Of a stretch of 64,000 bases of DNA, positions 43,766 to 55,717 are shown piece after piece; position 1 is the first letter of the stretch; each line of letters opens with the position of its first letter. The stretch comes from Physella acuta (taxonomy: Eukaryota > Mollusca > Gastropoda > Physidae): the NCBI RefSeq assembly GCF_028476545.1, contig NW_026732996.1, forward strand, positions 246,501 through 310,500, in the 5' to 3' direction. A program made the position numbers and the translations under genes. The notes beneath the pieces were generated by a model that did not search any database, was not told the origin of the DNA, and saw only the letters and a program-made list of their open reading frames with translations.

Positions 43766-45615
43766 ATGAACTATGACACTCAACAGTATACATTCAGTCA
43801 TGGGTTGGCTACAACCCCTCAAGTTCATATACAACACCATGTTCAACAGCAACAGTTTCAGCAACAGCAGATTTTCCCACAGCAATATACCCATTCTGTT
43901 CCAACATCTGGCATCTATCAATTCCAGTTTGCAGGGGGAAATAACATGTTTCACCAAAAAGAAACTCATCCATTGGGGCTTTCTGGTGGGATGCATCATA
44001 GACTTGGGCAAAATGGCATGGTCACCCAACCTTACATCAAACAAGGAATGTCTTTTGGGATAGACAGAAATACAGTTCATGCAGTCAGTGGGATGGATGG
44101 AGTGCTTTATTTGCAGCAAAAAAATGGTCTTAAGTTTATTTCTAATCCAGATAATAGGATGGTGCAACAGTCTGATGCAGCATTTGGTTTACAGCAAGCC
44201 ATTGTTGGTGTAGACATAATGGGAAATTCTAGCTTCATTGAACAAAATCATGATAATTCTCTCAATCAAACCTTAGGTGTCACTGGTCAAGGTAATATGT
44301 TTGCTTACAATAAGCAGCAATTTACAAGCTGGCTTCAACCACAGAATAATAATACTTCATCTAATGATTCTTGTCAAAGCACTTTGCCTCCTTTTAATCA
44401 TTTGTGGTCGCAGTTTCAAAATCAGAAACAAATTGGTGTGGTTCCCCAACACCATTATCATTCACAGCAGTTTCAAAATCTTCATCAACAGGCAATGCAT
44501 ACTCAGCAATACGCATCCACAAGTTTTCAAACTTTACCAAGTATACAAATGATTAAAATGCAACACCAAAATCAGAAATCTCAGCAACTGGCTATACCGG
44601 TTTCTATACCACCAACTCAATCCATGCCATCACAACTTAATTGCATTTCACCCAAGATGTCACCAAAAGTTAAAGATACAGGCAATAATCGTAATTTCAA
44701 TCAAGGAAAGGGAAACGCATCTTTAAACAGTACATTATCGTTCGCAACTTCACACAATGTATCCTCTTGTGATGAAAAGAAATCTTCAACTGCTGTCACT
44801 TATACAATATCAGGACCACCAAAAGTTACTGTTACTCTGGATTCATTGAACCACTGTGACACATTCCCTGCGAACAATTTTCAAGAAAAATCTGTTTCCA
44901 ATTTTAATCCTGACTTACTAACTCAAAATAACCTTGGTGGTAATTTAAAAGAATCTGAAAATATACCTGAGAAACATGTGTCAAGTCTTCAGCATCATTG
45001 GCAAAGTATACATCAAAGAAGTCAGTATATCCCCAAAAAATTTCATACATCTTCCACAGGAAGTTCATTAGAAAGATCATCTTCAGAAGCTTCTAATTTT
45101 TCATCACCTCCTTACAGCTTTACACCACCTAGCAGTGCAGATTCATTATTCTCTCCTGTCCCAATGAGTTATTCAAAAGGATTGACAGAATGTTCCACAA
45201 TCCAAATTCCGATATATTCATCTCCAGCTTTAGTTTCACTTGTAACTTCTCCATCAGTACTTTCAATGCAGTCTTCTGGTGAAAAACAGAACATTTCAGC
45301 ATTACCCAATTCTGTTGTTCCAATGGCATTATCTGTATCTTCATCCATTACAACTACAGTGACATCAACTTTAGCATCTAGTGACCATCATGTTGATTTG
45401 ACAACAACTTCAGTGACATCAACTTCTCCTTGTTCCAGAGAAAATGCCAGCATATCAGATAAATTACTAAAACACAGAAGTGTTGGAACTGAAAAGGATT
45501 CATCTTGTGATTTTGAAAATAAACAAATATCTAATTTAAGTGCTGATACAAATAAAGTAAAAGTCCCTTTTTGCTGGCAAAGAAATTTGGAAAATGGAGT
45601 AATAGAATATAAAAG
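43766..45615 (+). CDS. MBD5/6: MBD5/MBD6 orthologue, coding exon 1 (Q/H-rich N-terminus and start of MBD)
   Basis: ATG at 43766 (A at -3) opens 616 codons plus two bases. Residues 1-180 are rich in Gln, His and Met ('HVQQQQFQQQQIFPQQ'); the rest is Ser/Thr/Asn/Gln-rich and probably disordered. The MBD begins at residue 600 (VPFCWQRN.ENGVIEYK). The GW-type tryptophan of vertebrate 'VPVGWQRK' is kept (W604). A donor GT is at 45616. In vertebrate MBD5 and MBD6 the MBD sits close to the N-terminus, so this long leader is unusual. The frame stays open over 1.85 kb in AT-rich DNA and joins in phase with exon 2. An upstream coding exon cannot be excluded because no in-frame stop was confirmed immediately before the ATG. 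Confidence 0.88.
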
Positions 45616-45767
45616 GTATGTCACTTATGTTTCATTTTCTCACTGTTAATTTAAAAAGTATCAGTGTAAATTAATATTATGTTGGATTTTATTTTTAACC
45701 AAAGCAAATTGCTTAGATTACTAGGTTTAATAAAGTTTTTATATCATTCAGCTGTCATTATTTATTT

Positions 45768-46500
45768 TTCCCACGTTTTCTTTAACTTGCTTTCGCGTCT
45801 GTTTGGTTCTCCAATCAAATCTTGCGATCAAAATTTCTGGCACTTCCCGGTTAGTTAGCGCTTTTTGCTTACTGACTAGTGTTCACGCAGTGTTTGTGTA
45901 CAAACAACCAGAACGTAACAACTGGTGGCCAGTATGGGGGAGACGATATGGTCGAGTGGTTGGGCACACGATTGCTATCCCACTCGGCGCGGGTTCAAAT
46001 CTATGTGTTCTAGTCAGTAACGTATTCACACAACGTGTTTTTTACGAGTTGTCTTTTTACGAGACTTTAATGCTATACAACTTTTACGAGATTTTAATGC
46101 AAACAAACAGACAAAGACTAAAAAGTAGAAAATAATAATCATTAAAAAAAGTTTTTAAAAACCCACGTTTTCTGATTGAACTAAAAAGTAGAAAATAAAT
46201 GTTATACATCACAATAATGCAAGCGATCACTCTACTATAAGCGATCATAAACGTGGGGCGCCGTGATTTTCTTACAGTTTCTAATACTGTTGACTCTCTA
46301 CAAGCTCCCTAATAAAAGTCAGTAGTATTATCTAATCAATAGTAATATAACTTTTACTTCGGCGCCCCACGTTTTTCATCGCTTATAGTAGAGTGATCGC
46401 TTGCATTATTGTGATGTATAACATTTATTTTCTACTTTTTAGTTCAATCAGAAAACGTGGGTTTTTTAAAACTTTTTTAATGATTATTATTTTAAAGTTT
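45768..46500 (+). mobile_element. tRNA-headed composite repeat with foldback tail, copy 2
   Basis: Outer part 45768-45860 (matches 7743-7850 in reverse). tRNA-like head with box A tggtcgagtgg at 45949-45959 and box B gggttcaaatc at 45991-46001. 'acgagttgtctttttacgag' tail, then the long palindrome 46117-46497. The head has a weak Ser-tRNA flavour but does not fold into a full functional tRNA. The - strand copy at 6528-7850 has the same parts in the same order. Confidence 0.75.
46117..46497. repeat. Long inverted repeat (foldback) of composite copy 2
   Basis: Arms of about 150 bp ('aaacccacgttttctgattg' against 'caatcagaaaacgtgggttt') flank a ~120 bp centre with 'ctctacaagctccctaataa', which is inverted relative to the centre at 6680-6760. 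Confidence 0.88.
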
Positions 46501-46917
46501 TTTTACCCATTATTATTAGTTACTTTTTCAGACCTGTTGGTCAATAGGGCAGATGAAGTAAAGTTCCACTGTTTCTATGACCTTGTTATATAGTGAATGT
46601 GTAATCCCTAATGCTAGTCAGGTACCCTATGACAGGACATCCTATGACAAGATCTTTTAAAGTTGTGCACAATGTTCATATGAAGTCATTGTTCATGATC
46701 TGGAAATGTTTCAAGCTAATTAAATTTCTAATTGTTTATAACTGCTTTTCTTATTTGAACTCGAGTAATCAGTAATTATACTAAGTTTTTTTTAACCTCT
46801 GTATTTTACGTACATATATTCTATATAGTAAAGCTGTAATTGTAAAATAACAATAAGAGCATTAGAAACATTAGTTATTGAAACCTTGAATGTTATTTGA
46901 TGCCTTTTTTGTTACAG

Positions 46918-47171
46918 CCCAAGTGGAGAAATTCTTCAATCAATTGATCAAATTTGCAAGTATCTATTGAGTGACACTACATGTAAATGTGGCCTGGAGT
47001 GCCCATTACAAGTGGAAACATTTTTTAACTTTGATCCTGAGATTGGAAGTCAGCCCTGGAGTGTAACTACCAATGGGGAAGATTTGGGAAATCTTTGCAA
47101 TCATCGTCGTGAAATTATAGCTTTAGCTGCATTTCATAATTCACGAACTAATGTGGCTGAAAAACTAACAG
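46918..47171 (+). CDS. MBD5/6: MBD5/MBD6 orthologue, coding exon 2 (core of the MBD)
   Basis: The acceptor 'ttttttgttacag' ends at 46917. Residues 617-701 read SPSGEILQSIDQICKYLLSD, then TTCKCGLECPLQVETFFNFD and a C-terminal part with LCNHRREIIALA. The TCKCGLECPL and FNFDP signatures identify the MBD5/MBD6 branch of MBD proteins rather than MBD1-4 or MeCP2. In vertebrates this domain does not read methyl-CpG and instead recruits the PR-DUB (BAP1/ASXL) histone H2A deubiquitinase; a chromatin role in the nucleus is therefore expected here. The 254 bases leave one base for the Asp codon completed in exon 3. Donor GT is at 47172. Confidence 0.96.
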
Positions 47172-47318
47172 GTTTGTTGTTTGTTTTAATTATAATGTTG
47201 GTTATAATTTAAAATAGTAGTTAGGTCAATTTTTTTTATCCCAAATAGACCCCTTACAAATGACGTCATGTATCAGTCACTATGTAAACCTCAGTCATGT
47301 TGGCTCATAACATTCAAA

Positions 47319-48040
47319 ATGGTGATTTGCTGTGTGAAAAGTTGTAGTACTTGAGGTGGACATTCTAAAGACTTTCTTTATTTCGACTGCAAAAAAATAT
47401 TACACAAGGTGAAGGAGATCAATTTTTGGCAAATATCTATTGAAGCGGCGTGAATGAAACATCTGTAAACATGCGAATCTGATTCAGGTAAGGACTGTAA
47501 ACAATAAACATCATTTTAATTATAATTAACAAAGGACATTTTTAAAACATTATGTACTATAATAAAGTCAAAATATATTTGGCCTTCACAAAAACTAATA
47601 GGCTAAAAGTAATAATAAAGTTAATTTAGATTTAGAGTATTTTATTTCTAGAGTCTAATTTATATGACAGTGTCAGTCGGAGTTTAGTTAGTTTAGCTCT
47701 AGTTAAATTTCATCTAGTATTTAGCTAGGGTTTAATTATTAATAAACTCTAATATTAAATAATTGTATTAAGTTCAAGCAAATGAATTTATCAAAAAAAG
47801 AATGGGTGACTGGCTCCACTAAGTTAGGCAGACAGATTATTTTTAAGTAGGCCTACTATTCATGGTTAATCTTTTTTTATTTTATTATTCCATTTTTCCA
47901 GGTATACCTGCAACCTTCACACATATAACACATCAACTGGGCTCCTACTCTTCTCCTTGGACATGATAATATTTCTATGGGAAAAGTAAAATCATCAGTT
48001 GAAAGGCACACAGAGACGAGTAAAGAAACAAGATCATGAA
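47319..48040 (+). pseudogene. THAP-domain-like gene relic inside MBD intron
   Basis: From ATG 47319, 'MVICCVKSCST' then, after a stop, 'GGHSKDFLYFDCKKILHK' and 'KEINFWQISIEA' recall the start of a THAP zinc finger (C..C, then a conserved W). After a plausible intron (GT at 47488, AG at 47901) the frame 'NWAPTLLLGHDN' resembles the '(N)PDWVPSLNLGH' segment that follows the zinc finger in many invertebrate THAP proteins, followed by a basic stretch and a stop. Internal stops make it non-functional. The origin could be a THAP-bearing DNA transposon or a lost host gene. Confidence 0.5.
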
Positions 48041-48975
48041 GCTGGAGAGGCACTTTCGGTACTACCATTGGGCAATTCGACAAATATCCAATGCAGTGGT
48101 AATCAAACACCGCTTCCCCATTGGAAATGGGTGTTGGTGATGCTAATTCAATGCTGCAGTTATCAGACCATCAACACTTCCCAACTTGAAATTAGCCATC
48201 AATATGCAGATGATAGCCACCAGCACTAGCGACAATACAGATTCTCTTGATTTAGAGATACAGTAATTGATGATTTGTTTACTTCATGTACAAGTTTCAT
48301 GCTATGAATTAACTCAAGAATATTTTATTAATGAAGGTGATAAAGTTAAATTCTATAATTAATGACATAAGTGGCACTATATGCTTTAACCACAGAAATC
48401 TTATAAACAGATTTCAGAAATTTTTGCCGACATTAATAAAATTATAGCTTACTATGCCACTGCAAGATTTGTTGTACAGATGATATAGTGATTAATCTTT
48501 TTCTATCAATTGTGCCTAAAAAAATTTTAGTGATTTGGAAAATAATAAATTGCAACATTATTGAAACATCTTTCAATTTACATATTAATTTAGACATTCA
48601 TAAAATTTATTTTAATTTTAGTATGCACTGACAAATACAGAGCATTAACAAAGTAAGGGGTTTTTTAATATTATTCCAACTAGTTCAATTAAATGTTTTT
48701 TTCGTTGTTGTCAGCAAATGAATTGTCTCAACTTTGTAAAGCTGCTAATCATTTTAATTTTACACTATCATTTTTAAAGGTTTAGTTTGTAAATTTTAAA
48801 TATGATACAAATAAAAACATTTATAAATTCTGGTTTTATTTTACATTTTAAAAAGTTTCTCCAAATCCATCCATACAAATGTGGTGGACAGCCACCTAGA
48901 CCACTTAAAATCCATGTCTCACCAGGCTTTTTTATTCTTCCATTTAATGCCCAAATCTGCTAAATAAATCAAGTA

Positions 48976-49697
48976 TCTATAATATAAGCGGACTGGTAGT
49001 GTGTCAGTCTTCGTGTCATCACTATACATTTTGGAACCATAAAAGTAAACATCGCACCATGCAGTGCTTTTCAGTGCATCACATTGTCTAAGTATAAGTG
49101 ATAGAGTAGGGTTTGTTTATATAATGACACATTTATTTTATAGTTTCCACTGTTTTTACTCTTCCGCATAATGTAAAGAAAATATTAAATACACGCACAT
49201 TGCAAAAACATATTAAGCAGATCAATGTTAAATATCATTTTCGTTTTGATTCCTAGATAAAAGTCGATACATTTTAATAATAATAGGGTCGAAAAAACGA
49301 ATTGATTAAACTGGTTTGTCAATTTCCAAGGGAGGTAATTTAAAAATGAATTCAACCCACGCTAATTTTTTAAAAATGTGATTGCAAAATCTACGGTCGT
49401 CCTAGAAGGAATTAGTTTTGCAATAATAGAAATAGCAAAATGTGGATGCAAATTATGCGGACCTCCATGAGGAAATTAGTGTTGCAATAATATAATTAGC
49501 AAAATGTGAATGCAAATTGATGAGTGTTGTCTTTTGTGTTTCTGTGTTGCGTTTGTGTTTATGTTTGCTTTATGTTTTCGTTTGTGTTGTGTTTTCTTTT
49601 GTGTTTGTGTTGTTTTTGTGTAGTGTTTAGTTTTGTTCTGTTCCCAAGTTGGTACATTTAAAGATTTACCGCGGCAGAGCACGGGGTATGCAGCTAG
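48976..49697 (+). mobile_element. Helitron HelB, copy 2, both ends intact
   Basis: It begins TCTATAATATAAGCG at 48976 and ends with an imperfect hairpin (CCGCGGCAGAGCACGG), a short spacer and CTAG at 49694-49697. The flanking bases are A (48975) and T (49698), the canonical Helitron site. The element is 722 bp and non-coding. The 3' part matches 14364-14460 in reverse ('gtaccaact.gggaacagaac' type sequence). Confidence 0.85.
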
Positions 49698-49845
49698 TTA
49701 ATCTTATTGTTATAGTTATAAATACAATTCAATTGGTTAAAGTCCAATTAATTTCTACTTTAATTCAATAACTGGGTATGGCTAATTAAAAAGAACCATG
49801 TTATGCCTATTGTTAATTATATTAGTTTTTTGAAAATACTATGAA

Positions 49846-50011
49846 CGAGCCGACCCGCTGTTATTTAGTTGTTTTATTTTCTACTTTTCAGTAATTCATA
49901 ATTTGTGAATTTGACAGTACCAATGCTGCCACTGAAAATATTTGCATTAAATCACTATCAGTAGCTCGTTAAGGACGATAACCCCTCCTCCCCCTCCTTT
50001 CCCCAACCCCT
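49846..50011 (-). mobile_element. Helitron HelA, copy 7 (truncated)
   Basis: CTCG at 49849-49846 on the - strand with T outside. The hairpin is collapsed by a short deletion (gacccgctgttatttag). The body matches HelA to 'ccccaacccctgcag' and the rest is absent. Confidence 0.8.
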
Positions 50012-50685
50012 GCAGTCTTCTGGCCATACTCACTATTTACATGTGCTTTTCTATTATCAGAATTCAAGCCACAAACCTTTAACAAATGAAGGCTATCACT
50101 GATTCTTGCAATAATAAATGTGGGGGGAAGGGCTCATGAGACCTGGGACATAGCAACCTGATTCACTTATTTAGCTTGATACCTTCTGCTCATAAGTCTA
50201 TTATGTATTTCAAAAAGAAAAGGGAAGTTGACAATCCCCTAGAAACCGGAAACAGACAACTCTAAGGGACTTTTTTTTTGGTCAAGTCTTTTTCCACAAA
50301 ATGTTAGATAAATAAATAAATCTTTTCTTATGACAATTTACAAACATTTTTAACTAATTTATGGCAACTATTGCTGGGTAGCTATTTTATTTTAGAATGA
50401 ACTATGTCTGTTTCTGCTTCATTCTTGTAATATTATTTTTTGTCTACATGTTAAGCGCCATATTGCCTGTTGACTGATTCCAGTCTCCCTTTTTTTTCTG
50501 GATTCACTTTCATAATCATTGTTCACCCAAGAACAAATAGCAACTTAACTATAAGGCTGCAATTGTCTAATTTTCAAGTTTTCCCTTCTAGATTATTTGT
50601 TATCTCAAGCTAACAACCCCCATCCACTTTTCAAACTAGGGATTTTTGGAGTTAGCTGTCATACTGCTCTCATATCCTACACAAC

Positions 50686-50935
50686 TACACAGTTCCCTGT
50701 CTGTGTGTGTCTTTTATGCATTACTATGCCATTCAATTCATCCCTGTGACATGGAACTTAAGTAGGTTGTTGAGTACTCTCCAGTGTAGTTTTCTGGCAT
50801 TAAAAAAGAATCAGATGAGCGGCACCCACTGCCAATTTGTGCAGTTGGCACCCCAAGTTCCACAGCTGCTATCCTAGCTACTGGGGTACACTGATTGGGC
50901 ATCCTGCTAGGGGGGGGGGGGGGGTACACACTAGT
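50686..50935 (+). repeat. Single ~163 bp-type repeat unit
   Basis: 'tctgtgtgtgtcttttatgcattac' style start (also at 1200-1245), 'catggaact', 'gttgttgagta' and a poly-G tract near 50912 match the first unit of the array at 1193. Confidence 0.65.
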
Positions 50936-51059
50936 ATTAAATAAATTTTAACATTGTTAGTCAGTAAATATTATATCTTTTCAGAACATGACTGATAAAA
51001 ATTGTACATCCCAAATTAGTTTCACTTAATTTTACCTTTTTTTTTTTACTGTTTGCCAG

Positions 51060-54000
51060 ATAACCACCTGCAAGTTGGCAAGAAAAGGTTCAAGAAAACA
51101 CTTTGTTCAGGAGAAGGATTAATTGTTTCTCCCTTAAAAAAACTTAAGACAAGTATTACTCAAGCTGTCAACAAACATGCATTATTTTCTGAGAAAAAAA
51201 AATCATCCCTTCATGATTTAGCCCATAAAACAAATTTGAAGCCTAGTTCTGCGAATGAGACTTTACATTTTCCAGATGAAGATTATAGTATTTTTAAAAT
51301 GCAACAAAATTTTACAAAAACAGACTTCTCTTGCCAAGTAAATCCCATAAGCCAATTAGGGCAAGCAACTTACCAAGAACAGAGTGATGTTGATGAGGAA
51401 ACAAAAAAAATTAATTCTTCCATTTTACTCAATGGCAGGCAAACACAAACATTCCTAAATCAATCACAACATGCAAGTAAAGTTAGGTTGTCATTAAATT
51501 TAGAAGGAATTAAAGAGCTTGATGCTGATTCATCTAAAAGTAGCAGTAACCAGCCCAACAATGCAATGCAAAACCACAAATCTGTGAAAATTGCAAAAAG
51601 TGATAAATTGCAGATGCAATATTTACAAGAGCAACATAATCTACATCACTCAGCACCATTAATTAATTCAAGTATGTTTAGCAGGGATCAAGTTGGATTG
51701 TTAACTGCTCAACATTCCCCGGAGAGATTTGATCCCACACTGTGGCAAAGTAATTCTGCAAATAGCTCTACAGCCTGTTCCCACCATCAAAGTTCTATGC
51801 CCTATCCAGCAAATTATCTGCATGCAGACTTGGATCAAAGTCCATGCCCTAAGCATAGCACACCTCAAATAACACAATCTGGCATTCAAGTCTGGTTAGA
51901 CTCTAAAAAAAGTCCCAAGAGACTAAAGAATAAAAGAGATAAACGGAAGTTGGTAAACTCTATTGCCAGTCATAATGGTTATTGTAACACATCCATCAAT
52001 AAAGCAACTAAATCAACTGTGATATCATCCTCATCTGTGTCATTCTTTGAAAATCCTACAGTATTTGTTGAACAACAAACAGCTATTATAAATAATTCAA
52101 TAGCATCCTGCAAAATAGCATGCTCATCACCTAGTCCAATGAAATCTGATTCCAGCAAACATAATTATTGTGTTTCCTTGAAAAAGAACACTGTTAGTAC
52201 TACAAATTCTGAAATTGAAGTAGCTCCAAAAAGTTTGTATTTTTTAGAACAGAAAGAAATTGATAACTTAAATGAAGAGCATAAACTGCCAACAGATTCT
52301 GTGGATGTGGATAAGGAAAAGAGTTTCACAGAGATCTCAGAAAATGATTCTGCTTATTTGAGCCAGACAGGAAGTGACATTGATAGATCAGAAACATCAG
52401 AATCTTTTAATGAATCAAATTTAAATAGTTCTCAGGTTTGTCATCTCATACAACCTGAAGAATGTGATACAAAATCAGCTTTAACCAAGGAATCCTGCCC
52501 AACATTTGATAAGAGTGCAAGTTCTGGATTATTGTCTAAACTTGCTGAAACTCAAAGCACATTGATTACTTCAAAATTGGAGAGAAAAAAAATTAAAATA
52601 AAGCCAAGACCTAAAATTTTAATGACAAAGGAAGAGTCCATTTTAGATCCTGATTTATTAAAAAAAAACCATCCAAGTACTCTTAGTGGTGATCTCTCTC
52701 AACTACTAGCATGTAACAACTGGAATATTTCTGCACTGCAGCAAATCTTAGCTCAGTACAGTTCAAGTGATCCCGGACAGTTTAATGCAGCAATCCAGCA
52801 AGTTATATCTCAAGCATCTTTATCTGGTTTGGAGTTTCCTGCTAGCAATTTATTGTCTGCAGCTGCAAGGGCTCAAGTAAATGTGCTAAACAAGCAGCCT
52901 GCTTTAATAACCAGTTGTGTTGGCTCATCTGCTTTAAACAGTGTTAGTGAAGCTTTGATGCCAGCATCTATCAACACTGTAAGCAATAGTGACCACAAAG
53001 TTACACTGTCAAATTCTCTTTGTGGGCCCATTTTAAACCCAGTCATTCCTCATCTTCATCAACATTCTCAACAACCTTCAACATGTTTGCAACAAATTGG
53101 AAATAATACTAATCTAATTGGAAATATGATGCAATTTCAACAACTACCTTCTGGCAATTTTGCTATGAATATGATTTTGCCAGTGTGTTGTCATAGTCAG
53201 ACATACACAACAGATTCAAATCTCACAGGTACTTTCACTACAGAACATGAACTAAAAACATCTGTTTCTGGGACTAGCTCTGTAAATCCTTTAATGGCAC
53301 AAGGAATTCTAGCAACAGTGCCACAACCATCTGATATAGGGCCTCAATTAAAAATATCTGTAGCCTCTGTGATTCCTTCAAATCTTGGCCCAAATGTTGC
53401 CCAGTGTTCTCAAGATACTATGCTGCTGAATAGCTTTGACTCCCGTATGATTATGAACAATTCAATGCCACCAGTATCTTTATCTGTTGTGACAAATGTA
53501 ACAAAGTCCTTGGCACAAGTAGTACCTACCATTGGCATCAACCAGACAATGTTTAACTCCCAACAGTTAGCTCAACAACTTATGAACACACAGCAGAACA
53601 CAGCTCAGATTATAAACTCTGCTGCTGCACCTTCTACCACTCATATGATAAATTCATCCACTCAGGGTCAGCAGCTAGTAAGTTCATCGCAGCATAACAA
53701 CCAGTTTTTAAGTCCTTCCAGTCATGGCTCTCAGTTGATAAACAGTGCGTCACACGGAACTCAAATAATGAGTGCACTTTCAGTACAAGGTCTTAATAAT
53801 CAATTATTGATTACAAATCCAATTCAACAGGTTTCACCATCAAATCCTATGTCTCAACTTTCACCAGCAATAGCAGCACATATTCTAACACAAGGTCATC
53901 AGCATTTGCAACAAATGTCACCTTCTTTCCTTCAAAGCCATATTCAAAAACAGTCTCAAAACTCATTAATTAACAACCAAAGTATATTTGCTGGTGTTTC

Positions 54001-55717
54001 CTTACCAACTTTGACTGTTACTTCTGATCACAGTGATATCCAGAATTCTATTTCCCAACCTAACATTTTGAACAGTTTTCAGAATGTTCACAGAAGTGAT
54101 GAACAATTAGAAAAGGCTGTTGACAGGAATAGTTGCTCTCAGGTAAAAGAAAGTAATATTACCTTGCCAAATACTTCATTGTATGCATCAGCAGGTCAAC
54201 CTGTGTTTGTTATACCTCAGCCAAATAACAACCCTATCATGCAAGTGCTGGGAGCGTCACAGCTTAACTCAGCTTCAAATTTGTCTGCAGACCTAACTCA
54301 TTTAATTGGATCATCTTCAGCAGTTGATCATACATTGCTTCAGAATTTAATCAATGCAGGATTTAGTCCTATGATGAATGCCGTTAACATAAATGGAGTA
54401 CAACAGCAGCAACAGTTTCAAATCCTGCAGCTACAGCAGTTATTGTTGCAACAATTACAAAATCAGGGCCAAAATGTTCATGGCATTTCTCTACCTCTAA
54501 ACCAAAATGCTTCTGCAGGCCAAGCTACAATTGGAGCTCAGGCTATTATGAATACTGTAGTTCCTCAACAAAATATACAACTTAATTCAGTAGTGGATAT
54601 AAATGCCATACACTCTAGTCTTTCTCCAGTGGCACAAGGTTACCAGAACCAACTCTCTCCTGCAACAGCACAACTTCATCATATTTCATCTGCTTTAGCT
54701 GTTCACCAGGTAACCCCAACCAATACTTGCGGAGCTGTAGGTGTGATTCACAATGGAGTCCAGAATTTGATGCAAGCACCATCTAAAAGCTTTTCTTCTG
54801 TAGTAGCAACAGTCCAGTCACAAGAGATACCACCTGACCAGGTAATATCCATTAATAAAAATCAAACAATAACTCCATCATCAGGTACCAAACCTCAGGA
54901 ATCAAGTGCACATCATGTGGTCAATGATATTACAAAACAAATTACTGTTCCTGGAACAAAATCATTGCAGTCTTTTAAATCATCTAAGTCAAAGTCATCG
55001 AAGTCAAAAAAATCTGAAAGTAAAAAGGCTGTTGATCCAGAGACTGTAAAAAATGAAGAAGATATTGTGGCCACAGTTCAGCAGATTTTAGCCCAAGCTG
55101 TTCAACAGCAAAAAGAGTTGATTTTAGCTTCTAAAAACCAACCACCTCCCCCCCAAAAAAGCAAAAATAAAAAGTCACATTTACGATCAAAGACCAATTT
55201 GTCAAATAAGGAGCATGAACTGGGTAAACTAACAAGTATTTCTGATGATAATGCATTTACAAACTCTGAGCATGCTTCCATGCAGGATAAAATTTCCCAA
55301 GATGTCACTAATGAGTGTACAGATAAAATGAACAATTCCAAGTATAACCCAAGTGAAGTAAATTGGTCATCAATAGTTTCTTCATGTAATCAAAACAAGT
55401 CATCTTTATTTCCATCAAATAGTTCCACACATGTTAGATGTTTAGATCTAAACACACCATTAATCAATTGTTTTGTTGCAGAACATACCCTAAATGAGAC
55501 TTCAAATTTGGTAAATTCAAATGTAAAAAAGTCTATTTCACTTAAAGACCATCTGTCTTCAATTGTCTCAAAAGACAAAGATGGTGTCAGTAAAAAAAGT
55601 GGGGGGAAAGGTGAAAAAAATGTGAAAGGAAATGTAGCACAAGAGGCAAATGTACTCAGTTTGGCAAAAGTATCAACTGTAAATAAAGAGCTAGCCACAT
55701 CTCAAAAGGCACTTTAA
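51060..55717 (+). CDS. MBD5/6: MBD5/MBD6 orthologue, coding exon 3 (long C-terminal region)
   Basis: A single 4658-base exon encodes residues 702-2253, ending TAA 55715-55717. No folded domain is evident; the region is rich in Ser, Asn and Gln with a glutamine run near 54405 ('VQQQQQFQILQLQQLLLQQL'). Basic patches that could be nuclear localisation signals include KKSPKRLKNKRDKRK (about 51906) and KSSKSKSSKSKKSESKK (about 54978); another basic stretch is RKKIKIKPRPK (about 52585). Vertebrate MBD5 ends in a PWWP-type domain; none was recognised here, making the domain plan more like MBD6. The three exons total 6762 bases, exactly 2254 codons with stop. Confidence 0.93.

Larger units (their letters stand above)
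45616..46917 (+). other. MBD5/6: MBD gene intron splitting the MBD
   Basis: A 1302-base intron, GT at 45616 and AG at 46916-46917. It contains composite repeat copy 2 (45768-46500). Confidence 0.9.
47172..51059 (+). other. MBD5/6: MBD gene intron 2
   Basis: A 3888-base intron, with acceptor 'tttttactgtttgccag' ending at 51059. It holds a THAP-like relic, a complete HelB Helitron, a truncated HelA and one ~163 bp repeat unit. The remaining stretches (48050-48975, 50012-50680) show nothing recognisable. Confidence 0.9.

Noticed and set aside
43736-44167. 143-codon - strand frame opposite MBD exon 1
   Set aside because: Antisense shadow of a long coding exon; no homology.
45949-46001. Possible functional tRNA gene
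   Set aside because: A and B boxes are present but no full cloverleaf or matched acceptor stem is visible, and the segment belongs to a repeated composite element.
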